Source: Pseudonocardia thermophila (lineage in GTDB: Bacteria; Actinomycetota; Actinomycetes; Mycobacteriales; Pseudonocardiaceae). Taken from it: a stretch of 64,000 nt of DNA. This document shows positions 51,938 to 63,904 of this stretch, in pieces (position 1 is the stretch's first letter; each line of letters begins with the position of its first letter). The stretch spans positions 210,569 through 274,568 of the forward strand of contig NZ_FRAP01000006.1 of NCBI RefSeq assembly GCF_900142365.1. Direction: 5' to 3'. The translations under genes were made by a program, and so were the position numbers. The notes below the pieces were generated by a model that did no database searches, was not told the DNA's origin, and saw nothing but the letters and a program-made list of their open reading frames with translations.

Positions 51938-52758
51938 GCCGCACGCTGTTGATCGGCGCCACCGGGCAGGTCGGGCGAGCGCTCGCCGCGCGGTGGCCGG
52001 ACGCGGCCACCCCGACCCGCGCCGAGCTGGACCTCGCGGACCTCGCCGGTGTCGACGTCTCCGGCTACGACGTGATCGTGAACGCGGCCGCGTGGACCGC
52101 GGTGGACGCCGCCGAGACCCCGGACGGCCGGCGCGCGGCCTGGCAGGCGAACGCGGCCGGCCCCGCCGAGCTCGCCCGGCTCGCGGACCGGCACGGCTGC
52201 CTGCTGGTGCACCTGTCCACGGAGTACGTCTTCGACGGCCGCTCGCCGCGGCCGTACCGGGAGGACGACCCGGTGGCGCCGCTGTCGGTGTACGGGGCGT
52301 CGAAGGCCGCGGGCGATCTCGCCGTGGCCACCGCGGAACGGCACCTCATCGTGCGCCCGACCTGGGTCGTCGGCGACGGGCACAACTTCGTGCGCACGAT
52401 GGTCGGGCTGGCCGAGCGCGGTATCGCGCCGACGGTGGTGGCCGACCAGATCGGCCGCCCCACGTTCGCCGAGGACCTCGCCGACGCGATCGTGCACCTG
52501 CTCGACCTCGGCGCCACGGGCACGTTCCACGTCACCGGCGGCGGTGAACCGGTGTCCTGGGCGGACGTGGCGCGGGCGGTGTTCGCGATCGTGCGGCCGG
52601 ACCTGACCGTCACCGACACGACCACCGCTGCGTACTTCGCCGACAAGCCGGGCGCGGCGGCCCGCCCCCTCAACAGCGTGCTGGCGCTGGACAAAGCCGA
52701 GGCCGCGGGGGTGCGCTGCCCGGACTGGCGGGAGAGCCTGGCCCGCTACCTGGCCTGA
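51934..52758 (+). CDS. rmlD: dTDP-4-dehydrorhamnose reductase RmlD
   Basis: 274 residues, GTG start overlapping rmlC. Rossmann LIGATGQVGRALA, VIVNAAAWTAVDAAE, STEYVFDG, YGASKAAGD (Tyr-x3-Lys) and RPTWVVG match RmlD. It reduces dTDP-4-keto-rhamnose to dTDP-L-rhamnose with NADPH, the last step of the pathway. Convergent with rmlB (1-nt gap). Confidence 0.95.
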   Translation: MSRTLLIGATGQVGRALAARWPDAATPTRAELDLADLAGVDVSGYDVIVNAAAWTAVDAAETPDGRRAAWQANAAGPAELARLADRHGCLLVHLSTEYVFDGRSPRPYREDDPVAPLSVYGASKAAGDLAVATAERHLIVRPTWVVGDGHNFVRTMVGLAERGIAPTVVADQIGRPTFAEDLADAIVHLLDLGATGTFHVTGGGEPVSWADVARAVFAIVRPDLTVTDTTTAAYFADKPGAAARPLNSVLALDKAEAAGVRCPDWRESLARYLA

Positions 52759-52759
52759 C

Positions 52760-53728
52760 TCAGGCCCGCGCCTTCAGCGGCTCCCACCAGGCCCGGTTCT
52801 CCCGGTACCAGCGCACGGTCTCCGCCAGCCCCTCGTCGAACGAGCGTCGCGGCTCGTACCCCAGCTCCGTGCGGATCTTCGTCCAGTCGACGCTGTAGCG
52901 ACGGTCGTGGCCGAGCCGGTCGGGCACCCGCTCGATCATCTCCTCCCCCGCCCCGACCGCGGCGAGCAGCCGCCTCGTCAGCTCGAGGTTGGTCAGCTCA
53001 GTACCGCCGCCGATGTTGTAGACCTCACCGTCGCGGCCCTTCTCGGCGACGAGCTGGATGCCGCGGCAGTGGTCGTCGACGTGCAGCCAGTCGCGCACGT
53101 TGAGCCCGTCGCCGTAGAGCGGCACCTTCTTGCCGTCGAGCAGGTTGGTGACGAACAGCGGGATGACCTTCTCCGGGAACTGGTGCGGCCCGTAGTTGTT
53201 CGAGCAGCGGGTGATGCACACCGGCAGCCCGTACGTGCGGTGGTAGGCGCGGGCGAGCAGGTCCGAGCCCGCCTTCGACGCCGAGTACGGGGAGTTGGGC
53301 TCCAGCGGCCGGTCCTCGGTCCAGGAGCCCTCGTCGATCGAGCCGTACACCTCGTCGGTGGAGACGTGCACGAACCGCGACACGCGGGCGTCCAGCGCGC
53401 CCTGCAGCAGCACCTGGGTGCCCAGGACGTTGGTGGAGACGAAGTCGGCTGCGCCGCGGATCGAGCGGTCGACGTGCGACTCGGCCGCGAAGTGCACGAC
53501 GACGTCCACCCCGGCCATCGCCGCAGCAACCGCCTCGGGGTCGCGGATGTCGCCGTGGACGAACTCCAGCCGCGGGTGATCGGGCAGGTTGGTGCGGGTG
53601 CCCGCGTAGGTCAAGAGGTCCAGCACCACCACCTCGGCACCGGCGAACGCCGGGTAGCCGCCGGCGAGCAGGGTGCGCACGTAGTGCGAGCCGATGAACC
53701 CGGCCCCGCCGGTGACCAGAACCCGCAC
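52760..53728 (-). CDS. rmlB: dTDP-glucose 4,6-dehydratase RmlB
   Basis: 322 residues. VTGGAGFIGSHYVRTLL, STDEVYGSI, YSASKAGSDLLARAYHRTYG and RCSNNYGPHQFPEK are the RmlB signatures; catalytic Tyr and Lys are in YSASK. NAD-dependent conversion of dTDP-glucose to the 4-keto-6-deoxy sugar. It starts 1 nt after the rmlA stop, so rmlA-rmlB are co-transcribed. Confidence 0.97.
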   Translation of the reverse strand: MRVLVTGGAGFIGSHYVRTLLAGGYPAFAGAEVVVLDLLTYAGTRTNLPDHPRLEFVHGDIRDPEAVAAAMAGVDVVVHFAAESHVDRSIRGAADFVSTNVLGTQVLLQGALDARVSRFVHVSTDEVYGSIDEGSWTEDRPLEPNSPYSASKAGSDLLARAYHRTYGLPVCITRCSNNYGPHQFPEKVIPLFVTNLLDGKKVPLYGDGLNVRDWLHVDDHCRGIQLVAEKGRDGEVYNIGGGTELTNLELTRRLLAAVGAGEEMIERVPDRLGHDRRYSVDWTKIRTELGYEPRRSFDEGLAETVRWYRENRAWWEPLKARA

Positions 53729-53729
53729 C

Positions 53730-54620
53730 TCACGCTCCCTCGAAGGTGGTCGCCACGTCCATTACGTACCGCCCGTACCCGGACGAGGCCTGCCGCTGTC
53801 CCAGCGCGTAGCAGGCCTCGGCGTCGATGTAGCCCATCCGCATCGCGATCTCCTCGAGGCACGCGATGCGGATGCCCTGCCGGTTCTCCAGCACCCGCAC
53901 GTACTCCCCGGCCTCCAGCAGCGACTCGTGGGTGCCGGTGTCCAGCCACGCGAACCCGCGGCCCAGCGGGAACAGCTTCGCCCGCCCGCGCTCCAGGTAC
54001 GTGCGGTTGACGTCGGTGATCTCCAGCTCGCCGCGCGCCGACGGCCGCAGCCCGCGAGCGATCTCGATCACCTCGTTGTCGTACATGTACAGGCCGGTGA
54101 CCGCCTGGTCGGAGCGCGGCACCTCGGGTTTCTCCTCGATCGAGACGAGCCGGCCGGTCTCGTCGACCTCGGCGACGCCGTACCGCTGCGGATCCCGCAC
54201 CGGGTAGCCGAACAGCACGCAGCCGGCCTCGCCCGAGGCGATCTGCGCGCGGGCCTCGCGCAGCATCCCGCTGAACCCAGGACCGTGGAAGATGTTGTCG
54301 CCCAGCACCAGCGCGGCGGCGTCGTCGCCGATGTGGTCGGCGCCGATGAGGAAGGCCTCGGCCAGCCCGTTCGGCGCGGCCTGCTCGGCGAAGCTGAACC
54401 GCAGCCCCAGCTCGCCGCCGTCACCGAGCAGGCGGCGGAACGCCGGGAGATCGTGCGGGGTGGAGATGACGAGGATCTCCCGCACACCGGCCAGCATCAG
54501 CACCGCGAGCGGGTAGTAGATCATCGGTTTGTCGTAGACGGGCAGCAGCTGCTTGGACACCGCGCGGGTGATCGGGTGGAGCCGGGTGCCGCTGCCGCCG
54601 GCGAGGACGATGCCCTTCAT
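53730..54620 (-). CDS. rmlA: Glucose-1-phosphate thymidylyltransferase RmlA
   Basis: 296 residues. [19 protein letters not shown] (activator/triphosphate site), [38 protein letters not shown] and [15 protein letters not shown] are all typical. It makes dTDP-glucose and is usually feedback-inhibited by dTDP-rhamnose. ATG 54620 overlaps the stop of the GT-C-like gene upstream as ATGA. Confidence 0.97.
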   Translation of the reverse strand: MKGIVLAGGSGTRLHPITRAVSKQLLPVYDKPMIYYPLAVLMLAGVREILVISTPHDLPAFRRLLGDGGELGLRFSFAEQAAPNGLAEAFLIGADHIGDDAAALVLGDNIFHGPGFSGMLREARAQIASGEAGCVLFGYPVRDPQRYGVAEVDETGRLVSIEEKPEVPRSDQAVTGLYMYDNEVIEIARGLRPSARGELEITDVNRTYLERGRAKLFPLGRGFAWLDTGTHESLLEAGEYVRVLENRQGIRIACLEEIAMRMGYIDAEACYALGQRQASSGYGRYVMDVATTFEGA

Positions 54621-56113
54621 GAGTTCGGGGTCCGCTCCAGCACCAGGCGCCCGGGCACAGGCTCGGCCCAGTGCCTGGCCTCCCACTGCAGCGGCCCGTC
54701 CGGGAGCAATGCGCTCTGGTACACAAGGCGTGCGTCGACAGGTCGCGGCCGCTCGCTGCGGTCCAGGTTCGCGTAGTTGAGCCGGATCAGGAACCGGACG
54801 AGCCAGCCGGCGTTCTTCTCCTTCTCGTTGAGCACGGCGATCACGCGCCCCCGGTCGGAGAACTGGTCGACGATCGGGCACTCGCAGTAGTAGGCGATCG
54901 TGCCGATCTCGCCAGGGCTCTCGATGGTGGCGCCGGGCATGGCCGCGGCGATGTCCTTGCCGATGCGCTCGTACTGTGCGGCCGACGCCCAGTTCGTCTC
55001 TATGACGGCCCGTTTCCACGGCAGCCCGTGGCCCAGGTCGACGGCCAGCGACCCGCCGACCAGCAGCACCCCGAAAATGACAGGAGCCATCGCTCGCCAG
55101 CCGCGCAACGCCGCGACGGCAATAGCCGCGGAAAGGATCCCACAGATGATCAGCGGCGTGAAATACCAGTGGTATGGCGAGGTGTGCAGCAGCCCGTAGA
55201 CACCGTAATGGGCGATCCCACCCAGCCCCACCGCCGCGGCCGCATGCTGCCACGGGACCCACCGCGCGCGTACCCGGCTCACGAGCACGACCAGCAGCAC
55301 GAGCACGCCCGCGAGCGCCGGCAGGAAGGCCATGAGCGCCGCTCGCGGCATGTAACCGTAGTACAGCAGCGGACCGGTCCAGAATTCATGGCCTCCCCAC
55401 CTCGCGGATCCCGCCTTGATGACCAGTGTGTCGGGCACCGCAGAGCCGAGGGCGAACCAGCTGAACACGCACCACGGCAACACCACCGCCAGCGCAACGG
55501 CAGCGGTCCGGAGCAGGCGACGGCGCACCCCGGGCAGCACGAGCGCGATCCCCGCGACGAGCACGCCCAGGTCGGGCCGGGCGAGCACGGCCAGACCCCC
55601 CACAAGCCCGAACGCCACCGGCCGGTCCGCGGTGCCGTAGCGCAACAGCCCGGCCACCAGCGCCGCGCACAGGTACGGCTCCAGCCCGACCGTGGAGAGC
55701 ATCAGCGGGTTGACCAGCAGCAGCCCCACGGCGAGCACCGGAAACCACCGGGAGAGCTCCAACTGCCGGGCCAGTGTGCGCAGCCAGACCGTGGCAACGA
55801 CGATCGACGCGACGAACAACACACCGACCGCGACCACGCCGTCCCGGACCACCGCGGTGATCGCGCCGAGCAGCAGCACGTTGAGCGGCGAGGTCGCGCT
55901 GTTGGCCACCTCGTCCGGGATGAGCCCCCAGTGCAGGTGCAGGCCGAGGTTCCGGCCGTAGCTCATCGTGATGTGCGCGTCATCTATGAGGGCGTCGTGC
56001 ACGAGCAGGAACGCCGCGATCGCCGCCACCGCGGCCGCCGCCGGCAGGGCGAGGCCCGTCGCAGCCGGGCGCACCACGGAACGTGTCCGTCCATCCGCGG
56101 TGGTCACCGTCAT
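54617..56113 (-). CDS. GT-C-like membrane glycosyltransferase
   Basis: 498 residues from ATG 56113 ([13 protein letters not shown]). About 10 membrane helices and a C-terminal soluble part. After the first helix it has [15 protein letters not shown], then [13 protein letters not shown], the same layout as the protein at 43238 (DDAxITxxYxRN). These acidic pairs are the likely catalytic/metal site of a polyprenyl-phosphate-sugar-dependent transferase. Coupled to rmlA, suggesting expression with dTDP-rhamnose synthesis. The 5' part is less GC-rich in places (around 55010-55200) than its neighbours. Confidence 0.75.
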   Translation of the reverse strand: MTVTTADGRTRSVVRPAATGLALPAAAAVAAIAAFLLVHDALIDDAHITMSYGRNLGLHLHWGLIPDEVANSATSPLNVLLLGAITAVVRDGVVAVGVLFVASIVVATVWLRTLARQLELSRWFPVLAVGLLLVNPLMLSTVGLEPYLCAALVAGLLRYGTADRPVAFGLVGGLAVLARPDLGVLVAGIALVLPGVRRRLLRTAAVALAVVLPWCVFSWFALGSAVPDTLVIKAGSARWGGHEFWTGPLLYYGYMPRAALMAFLPALAGVLVLLVVLVSRVRARWVPWQHAAAAVGLGGIAHYGVYGLLHTSPYHWYFTPLIICGILSAAIAVAALRGWRAMAPVIFGVLLVGGSLAVDLGHGLPWKRAVIETNWASAAQYERIGKDIAAAMPGATIESPGEIGTIAYYCECPIVDQFSDRGRVIAVLNEKEKNAGWLVRFLIRLNYANLDRSERPRPVDARLVYQSALLPDGPLQWEARHWAEPVPGRLVLERTPNS

Positions 56114-56235
56114 GATGAGCGAGCGTACTGACGGTGACACGCCGCGCGACGACCCGGCCCACGGCTGATGCCGCGGTCACCAGCACAATGGGTGGGTCCA
56201 GGGCCCTTCCCCCAGCTGTGAGGACATCTCAACCG

Positions 56236-58146
56236 ATGCTGCGCACACCCGACGACACGGAGACCCTCGCCGATCGGGCGGCCGAACCCCGGGGGCAGGA
56301 CGCCCCCGGCCGTCTGCTCGTGCAGCGCGGCCTGTTCTTCGGCCCGTCGGCGCTCGTCCCCGAGGACCTCTACAGCAAGGTCGAGTGCGGCGCCGCCCGC
56401 CGCACCCGGCGCACGGTGGAGCTCTCCCCGGCCACCCGGGTGACGACCAACACGTACTTCGGCCGCTTCCACGCCACCTACTGGCAGCGCTGGACCGCGA
56501 TCCCCGAGGTGGAGGCGTCCGCGACCGTCACCGGAACCGGCCGGGTCCGGCTCTACGCGTCCGACACGAACAAGGTCTGGCGCATCGTCGACGCGCAGGA
56601 CGTCGAGAACGCCGACGGGTGGGTCGTGCGCCTGGTCGGGAAGATCGACCGGTTCGTCGACGGCGGGGGGATGTGGCTGGAGTTCACCACCGAGAGGGGT
56701 GAGCTGACCGTCACGGACGTGCGCTGGAGCGTGGCCGCGCCGCGCACCCCGGCCCCGACGGTGGTCGGCATCTGCACGTTCAACCGGGTCGAGGACTGCC
56801 TCAACACCATGCAGGCGCTCGCCGACGATCCCGAAGCGCTCACGACCGTCGAGCACGTGCAGGTCGTCGACCAGGGCACCGACCCGCTGGAGTCACGGAC
56901 CCGTTTCGCCGAGGTCTCCGCGGCCCTGGGCGGCAAGCTGCGCTACGTGCGCCAGCCCAACCTGGGCGGTGCGGGCGGGTTCACCCGCACGATCTTCGAC
57001 GCCACCCGCGGCCCGGCCGAGGAGCACCGCGACGTCCTGCTCATGGACGACGACGTGCTGCTGGAGCCGGAGATCCTGGTGCGGCTCACCGCGTTCGCGG
57101 CGTGCACCACGCACCCGACGATCGTCGGCGGGCAGATGCTGAACCTGCTGCACCCGGCCTACCTGCACATCGCTGCCGAGTACGCCGACATCGAAACCCT
57201 GCGTGCCGGGCTTCCCATACCTGGCGCGCTCAAGGAGGCCAACCTCCTGGGCACCGACAAGCAGGGCCGACCGATCGTCCAGGAGCGGCGCGTCGACACC
57301 GCGTACAACGGCTGGTGGGCGTGCCTGATCCCGGCCGAGATCGTGCGGCGGATCGGTTACCCGCTCCCGATGTTCTTCCAGTGGGACGACGTCGAGTACG
57401 GCTACCGGGCCCGCGCCCACGGCATCCCGACGGTCGCGCTGCCCGGCGCCGCCGTGTGGCACGCCGACTTCGGCTGGAAGGACTGGGACGAGTGGCACCG
57501 GTACTTCAACATGCGCAACGCCCTCATCACCGCTGCGCTGCACACGCCGTTCACGGGGCACCGCACCGTGAAAGAACTGGCGACGCTGCTCGGCCACTAC
57601 CTCGTCGCGATGCACTACGGGCTCGCGGCCACGCTGATCAAGGCCGTCGAGGACTTCCTCGAGGGTCCGAAATCGATGAACGACGGTTCGGTGGCCGCGG
57701 CGGCGGAGATCCGCAAGATCCGTTCCGCCTATCCGGAGACGGTGACACACGCGATGGCGGAGCTGCCCGAACACACCCGCGACTTCCGCGACACAGAGGT
57801 CGTCCGGGACCGCGGCACGCCCGGCATGCCGCGGGCGACCTGGGCGAAGCGGGTCGCCTACCAGCTCGCCGGGATCGGCCGCGACAGCGCGTTCGTGCCC
57901 GCCGGTGACGCGCACTGGTGGCACGTCTCGCTGTTCAAGCGCGCGATCGTCACCGACATGTCGGAGATGGGCTTCCGAGTCCGCGAGCGCGACGCGGCGA
58001 AGACCAAGGACCTCGCCGCGCGCGGCCTGAAGGCGCTCAAGCGCCTCTACAAGGAGGGCCCGGCGGTGGCGCAGCGCTACCGCGAGGCGGCCGGCGAGCT
58101 GATGTCGCGGGGGAACTGGGCGCGGCTGTACGGCCTGGACGACTGA
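56236..58146 (+). CDS. GlfT2-type glycosyltransferase paralogue
   Basis: 636 residues from ATG 56236. It has the three-part GlfT2 layout: an N-terminal beta-sandwich (about 28-165; NTYFGRFHATYWQRWT), a GT-A domain with CTFNRVEDC, QPNLGGAGGFTRT, LLMDDDVLLEPE (Asp271-273), YNGWWACLIP, FQWDDVEYGYRA and VWHADF, and a C-terminal helical part. It differs from the adjacent GlfT2 (58967-60973) through much of its C-terminal third. It may polymerise or branch a galactofuranan, or use another UDP-furanose. Not named glfT2 because the gene at 58967 is the closer match. Confidence 0.88.
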   Translation: MLRTPDDTETLADRAAEPRGQDAPGRLLVQRGLFFGPSALVPEDLYSKVECGAARRTRRTVELSPATRVTTNTYFGRFHATYWQRWTAIPEVEASATVTGTGRVRLYASDTNKVWRIVDAQDVENADGWVVRLVGKIDRFVDGGGMWLEFTTERGELTVTDVRWSVAAPRTPAPTVVGICTFNRVEDCLNTMQALADDPEALTTVEHVQVVDQGTDPLESRTRFAEVSAALGGKLRYVRQPNLGGAGGFTRTIFDATRGPAEEHRDVLLMDDDVLLEPEILVRLTAFAACTTHPTIVGGQMLNLLHPAYLHIAAEYADIETLRAGLPIPGALKEANLLGTDKQGRPIVQERRVDTAYNGWWACLIPAEIVRRIGYPLPMFFQWDDVEYGYRARAHGIPTVALPGAAVWHADFGWKDWDEWHRYFNMRNALITAALHTPFTGHRTVKELATLLGHYLVAMHYGLAATLIKAVEDFLEGPKSMNDGSVAAAAEIRKIRSAYPETVTHAMAELPEHTRDFRDTEVVRDRGTPGMPRATWAKRVAYQLAGIGRDSAFVPAGDAHWWHVSLFKRAIVTDMSEMGFRVRERDAAKTKDLAARGLKALKRLYKEGPAVAQRYREAAGELMSRGNWARLYGLDD

Positions 58147-58263
58147 GGGCCACCGGTCTCAGCGGCCCGCGGTGTAGCCCGGTACGGGTTGACCGCGGAC
58201 CACAGCTCGTCGATTCGGATGTCGGTCGTACTGAACTGCATCCAGATCTGCGATGATGGCGCC

Positions 58264-58965
58264 ATGGTGGCGCACGTGGCGGACGACGGCGACCTCGCCA
58301 AGAGCGACGAGATCGTGCTCGCCCTGCAGCGCCGCATCCTGCTCGGGGAGCAGCCGGTGGGTTCCTGGCTGCGGCACGCGGCACTCGCCGAGGAGTTCGG
58401 CACGAGCCGCACCCCCGTCCGGGAGGCACTGCGGGTGCTGCACGCGCAGGGCATCGTCACGATCGTCAAGAACCGCGGCGCACGGGTGAACGGGCACTCC
58501 AGCCGCGACATCCGCGAGCTCGGCGAGCTCCGCGCCGAGCTGGAGGGGTTCGCCGCGTTCCTGGCCGCCCAGCGGATCAGCGACGAGCAGATCGAGCGCA
58601 TGCACGCCGCCTGGCGCAACTTCGACCCCACCCCGGGGGCACCCGACCGCGGCCGCCGCTGGGCCGAGGCCAACGACGCGTTCCACTCGGTGATCGTGGA
58701 GGCGTCCGGGAACCGGCAGCTCGCGCAGAGCCTGCGCGACATCCACTCCCGGCTGCCCGCCAACATCAGCTACGCCGCCTACGACGGCAACACCCGGCTG
58801 CTGCAGCGCAACCTCGCCGAGCACGAGGCCATCGCCGACGCCATCACCGACGGCAAGGACACGCAGGCGCGGGAGCTGATGGCCCAGCACGTCCGCTCGT
58901 CCCTCGACGCGACGATCCGGTGGGCCGAGGAGCACGACCTGTTCCGGATGCCGGACGACCAGTAG
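58264..58965 (+). CDS. GntR/FadR-family transcriptional regulator
   Basis: 233 residues from ATG 58264. N-terminal winged helix: ALQRRILLGEQPVGSWLRH, ALAEEFGTSRTPVREALRVL and GIVTIVKNRGARVNG. C-terminal FCD domain: DIRELGELRAELEGFAAFLAA, ANDAFHSVIVEASGN and AEHEAIADAITDGKDTQARE, with metal-binding Asp/His positions. Ligands of this class are often small organic acids. It sits between two GlfT2-type genes but there is no direct evidence that it regulates them. An in-frame upstream start at 58189 is judged less likely. Confidence 0.9.
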   Translation: MVAHVADDGDLAKSDEIVLALQRRILLGEQPVGSWLRHAALAEEFGTSRTPVREALRVLHAQGIVTIVKNRGARVNGHSSRDIRELGELRAELEGFAAFLAAQRISDEQIERMHAAWRNFDPTPGAPDRGRRWAEANDAFHSVIVEASGNRQLAQSLRDIHSRLPANISYAAYDGNTRLLQRNLAEHEAIADAITDGKDTQARELMAQHVRSSLDATIRWAEEHDLFRMPDDQ

Positions 58966-58966
58966 C

Positions 58967-60973
58967 TCACCAGGTCTTCTCGAAGACCCGCTTCACCCAC
59001 TCCTCGCGGCTGGTGAGCTGCGGCTGCGCCGCCCGGTACTGCGCCCGCAGCTGCGGCCAGCGCTTGCCGATCACCCGCAACTGCTCGAACGAGCGGCGCA
59101 GCATCGAGCGGAACAGCTCCGGGTCGCGGCGGCGGAACGTCACGCTGCGCCCGTCGGGCGTGGTGACCGTCGCCGAGTCCAGCTGAGAGAGCACGAACCA
59201 CTGCGCCTGCCGGTGCGGCACGTTGCGCTGCGGCACCTCGCGGTGGGCGGGGTTCACCGGGCGCAGGTTCCGCAGCACGCTCTTGACCAGGCCCTTCGCG
59301 ATCGGCAGCTTCCCCGTGGGCGGGTCCGGGAACGACTGCGCGGCCAGCGAGTCCAGCTCGGAGAGCGGCACCTGGGTGGCCGAGTCGAGCGGGCGGCCGT
59401 CGTCGTACTCCGCGCGCTTGGCCCGGATCTGCGGCAGGATCGTGCCGATGTTCGCGAACAGCTCGTCGGGGCCGGCGAGGAAGTCGCGCAGCGCCATCTC
59501 CTGCAGCGCCACCGCCGAGTACTCCATGAGCATCAGGTGGCGCAGCGTGCGCTTGAAGATGTCGACGAGGATGGCCCGCGGGTTGTCCGGACCGTGCAGC
59601 GCGGCGGCGACCAACCGGTTGCGGTAGTGGAAGTACGCCTGCCAGTCGCTGGTGTCGTCCTTCTCCAGGAACGACATGTGCCAGATCCCGATGCCCGGCA
59701 CGGTGGCGGTGCGGTAGCCGGCGGACCGGGCGCGCAGCCCGTACTCGACGTCGTCCCACTTGATGAAGACCGGCAGCGGCATGCCGATCTTCTCCACGAC
59801 CGTCCGCGGGATCATGCACATCCACCACGCGTTGTGGTCGACGTCGACGCGCCGGTGCAGCCACGGGGTCTGGCGCAGGGTGCGCTCGGCGAAGTCGTGG
59901 TGCGGCTCGGTGCCGGGGGCGTTGCGCCACAGGAACGCGTTGCGGTCCACGACCTCGCCCATCGTGGACAGCTGCGACCGCGACTGCAGCGACAGCATCT
60001 GCCCACCGACCAGCGTGGGCGTGCGCGCGTGCCGGGAGAACGCCAGCGCCCGCAGGATCGAGTCCGGCTCGAGCAGGATGTCGTCGTCCATGTAGAGCAA
60101 CTGCTCGAAGTCGGTGTCGAGCGCCTCGTGCATGGCGCGGGCGTAGCCGCCTGCCCCGCCGAGGTTCGGCTGCTCGATGAGCGTGAGCTTGTCGCCCAGC
60201 AGCGCCGCGGCCTGCTCGAACCCGGCCTGGTCGCGGACCTTCTGCGTGCCCTGGTCGACCACGACGACGGCGACGACGGCGTCGAGCACGAGCGGCTCGG
60301 ACGCGAGCGCGGTGAGGGTGGCGACGGCGTCGGCCGGCCGGTTGAACGTGGGCATGCCGACCGCGATGCGGGCCGGGACGGCCGGCTCGGAGTCGGCGTA
60401 CCAGCCGCCGCCGTGCAGGGTCAGCTCATCGGCATCGGTGGTGAGGTCGAACCAGTACCAGCCGCCGTCCTCGAACGGCCGCAGGTCCAGCTCCATGTCG
60501 ACCTGGTGGCGGCCCGGGCCGTTGAGCAGCTCGCTGCGCTCGAAGATCTGCGAGCCGTCGGCCTTGGTGCGGTAGACGTCGACGCGTCCGCCGCCGGTGA
60601 GGTCCAGCCGCAGCCGCACCTTGTCGAGCGTCGTCCAGCGCCGCCAGTACGACGCCGCGAACGCGTTGAAGTACGCGCCGAAGGACACCTCGCTGTCGGC
60701 GTCGATCACCGCGGACGTGCGCGAGGTCGCGTGCAGCCTGCGACCGCCGCCGACCGTGGACCCGGTCAGGTGCACCGGCTTCACCGGCAGGTCGGTCGGC
60801 AGCGCGGTGGTGGTGGTCAGGCGCAGCCCGGTCCGCTCGTCCACGTACAGGGCGCGCACGCTCATCGGGTCACCGAGGCGCGGCAGGATCACCCGCTGCA
60901 GCAGTCCCTCGCGGGGCAGCTCGCCCGGGGCGGGGGCGGCCGCCGGCGCGGTCTCTGCTGCGGTGGTGGACAC
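58967..60973 (-). CDS. glfT2: Galactofuranosyltransferase GlfT2
   Basis: 668 residues. GTG 60973 is chosen because GGAGG lies 8 nt upstream; a TTG at 61012 would add 13 residues. GLLQRVILPRLGDPMSVRALYVDE, YFNAFAASYWRRWTT and GRVDVYRTKADG match mycobacterial GlfT2 closely, as do QPNLGGAGGY, LYMDDDILLEPD (Asp296-298), WWMCMIP, IKWDDVEYGLRA and IWHMSFLEKDD. It polymerises alternating beta-1,5/1,6 galactofuranose from UDP-Galf on the lipid-linked acceptor at the cytoplasmic face. Directly follows glf. Confidence 0.96.
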   Translation of the reverse strand: MSTTAAETAPAAAPAPGELPREGLLQRVILPRLGDPMSVRALYVDERTGLRLTTTTALPTDLPVKPVHLTGSTVGGGRRLHATSRTSAVIDADSEVSFGAYFNAFAASYWRRWTTLDKVRLRLDLTGGGRVDVYRTKADGSQIFERSELLNGPGRHQVDMELDLRPFEDGGWYWFDLTTDADELTLHGGGWYADSEPAVPARIAVGMPTFNRPADAVATLTALASEPLVLDAVVAVVVVDQGTQKVRDQAGFEQAAALLGDKLTLIEQPNLGGAGGYARAMHEALDTDFEQLLYMDDDILLEPDSILRALAFSRHARTPTLVGGQMLSLQSRSQLSTMGEVVDRNAFLWRNAPGTEPHHDFAERTLRQTPWLHRRVDVDHNAWWMCMIPRTVVEKIGMPLPVFIKWDDVEYGLRARSAGYRTATVPGIGIWHMSFLEKDDTSDWQAYFHYRNRLVAAALHGPDNPRAILVDIFKRTLRHLMLMEYSAVALQEMALRDFLAGPDELFANIGTILPQIRAKRAEYDDGRPLDSATQVPLSELDSLAAQSFPDPPTGKLPIAKGLVKSVLRNLRPVNPAHREVPQRNVPHRQAQWFVLSQLDSATVTTPDGRSVTFRRRDPELFRSMLRRSFEQLRVIGKRWPQLRAQYRAAQPQLTSREEWVKRVFEKTW

Positions 60974-61014
60974 GGTGGTGGCCTCCGGGTGGGTCGGATC
61001 GGTCGAGGTCAAGA

Positions 61015-63229
<2,215 letters not shown>

Positions 63230-63233
<4 letters not shown>

Positions 63234-63808
63234 CGGTCGACCTCCCGACGGGTCACCCGGCCGGTGAGCAGCGCGACCGCCGCGCCCAGCGCGGTGCCGG
63301 CGGCGACGTCGCTCGGGTAGTGGACGCCCAGCACCATCCGCGACAGCGCCATGGGCGGCACGACCGCGGCGGTGAGCCGGGTGCCGAGCAGGCGGCCGTA
63401 GAGCACGGCGGCCGCGGTGGTGGAAGTGGCGTGCGCGGACGGGAAGCTGAGCCGACTGGGGGTGCCGACCAGTACCTGCACGGCGGGGTGGTCGGGACGG
63501 CGGCGCCGCACCACCCGCTTGACCGCGATCGATGCCCCGTGCGCGGCGGCGACCCCGGCGGCGGCGGTGAGCCAATCACGGCGGCGCCCGCGGTCCACGG
63601 CGGCCCCCAGGAGCCCCAGCGCGAGCCAGCCCGCGGCGTGCTCGCCGAACAGCGACATCGCCCGGGCGGTGCGCACGACGGGCGGGGTGGCCAGCGCCTG
63701 CTGCACCGCCTCCAGCGCGCGGACCTCAGCGCCGGCGGGCGGTGCGATCGCGGCTTCCGCGGCAGGCGCAGCGGGTGACGGGCCGGTGCGGTCGAGGAGC
63801 TCGGCCAC
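63230..63808 (-). CDS. PAP2-family phosphatase (Rv3807c-like)
   Basis: 192 residues, GTG start. PAP2 motifs KRVVRRRRPDHP, PSAHATSTTAAAVLY and SRMVLGVHYPSDVAAG are complete. Four or so short membrane helices. In M. tuberculosis the equivalent Rv3807c, next to ubiA, is proposed to dephosphorylate decaprenyl-P-5-phosphoribose. First gene of the leftward operon PAP2-ubiA-glf-glfT2; an IS481-type end lies about 97 bp upstream. Confidence 0.92.
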
Positions 63809-63904
63809 GGTGCGGGCCTCCCAAAGGCGGCACGGCGTTCGCGCTCGCGCGGCCGGTCGATCGTCGATGGACGTCTGCTGATGTTACGCCCGCGGCGGCG
63901 CTAG

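Noticed and set aside
60974..61012. TTG start for GlfT2 at 61012
   Set aside because: It has no ribosome-binding site, while GTG 60973 has GGAGG at an 8-nt spacing.
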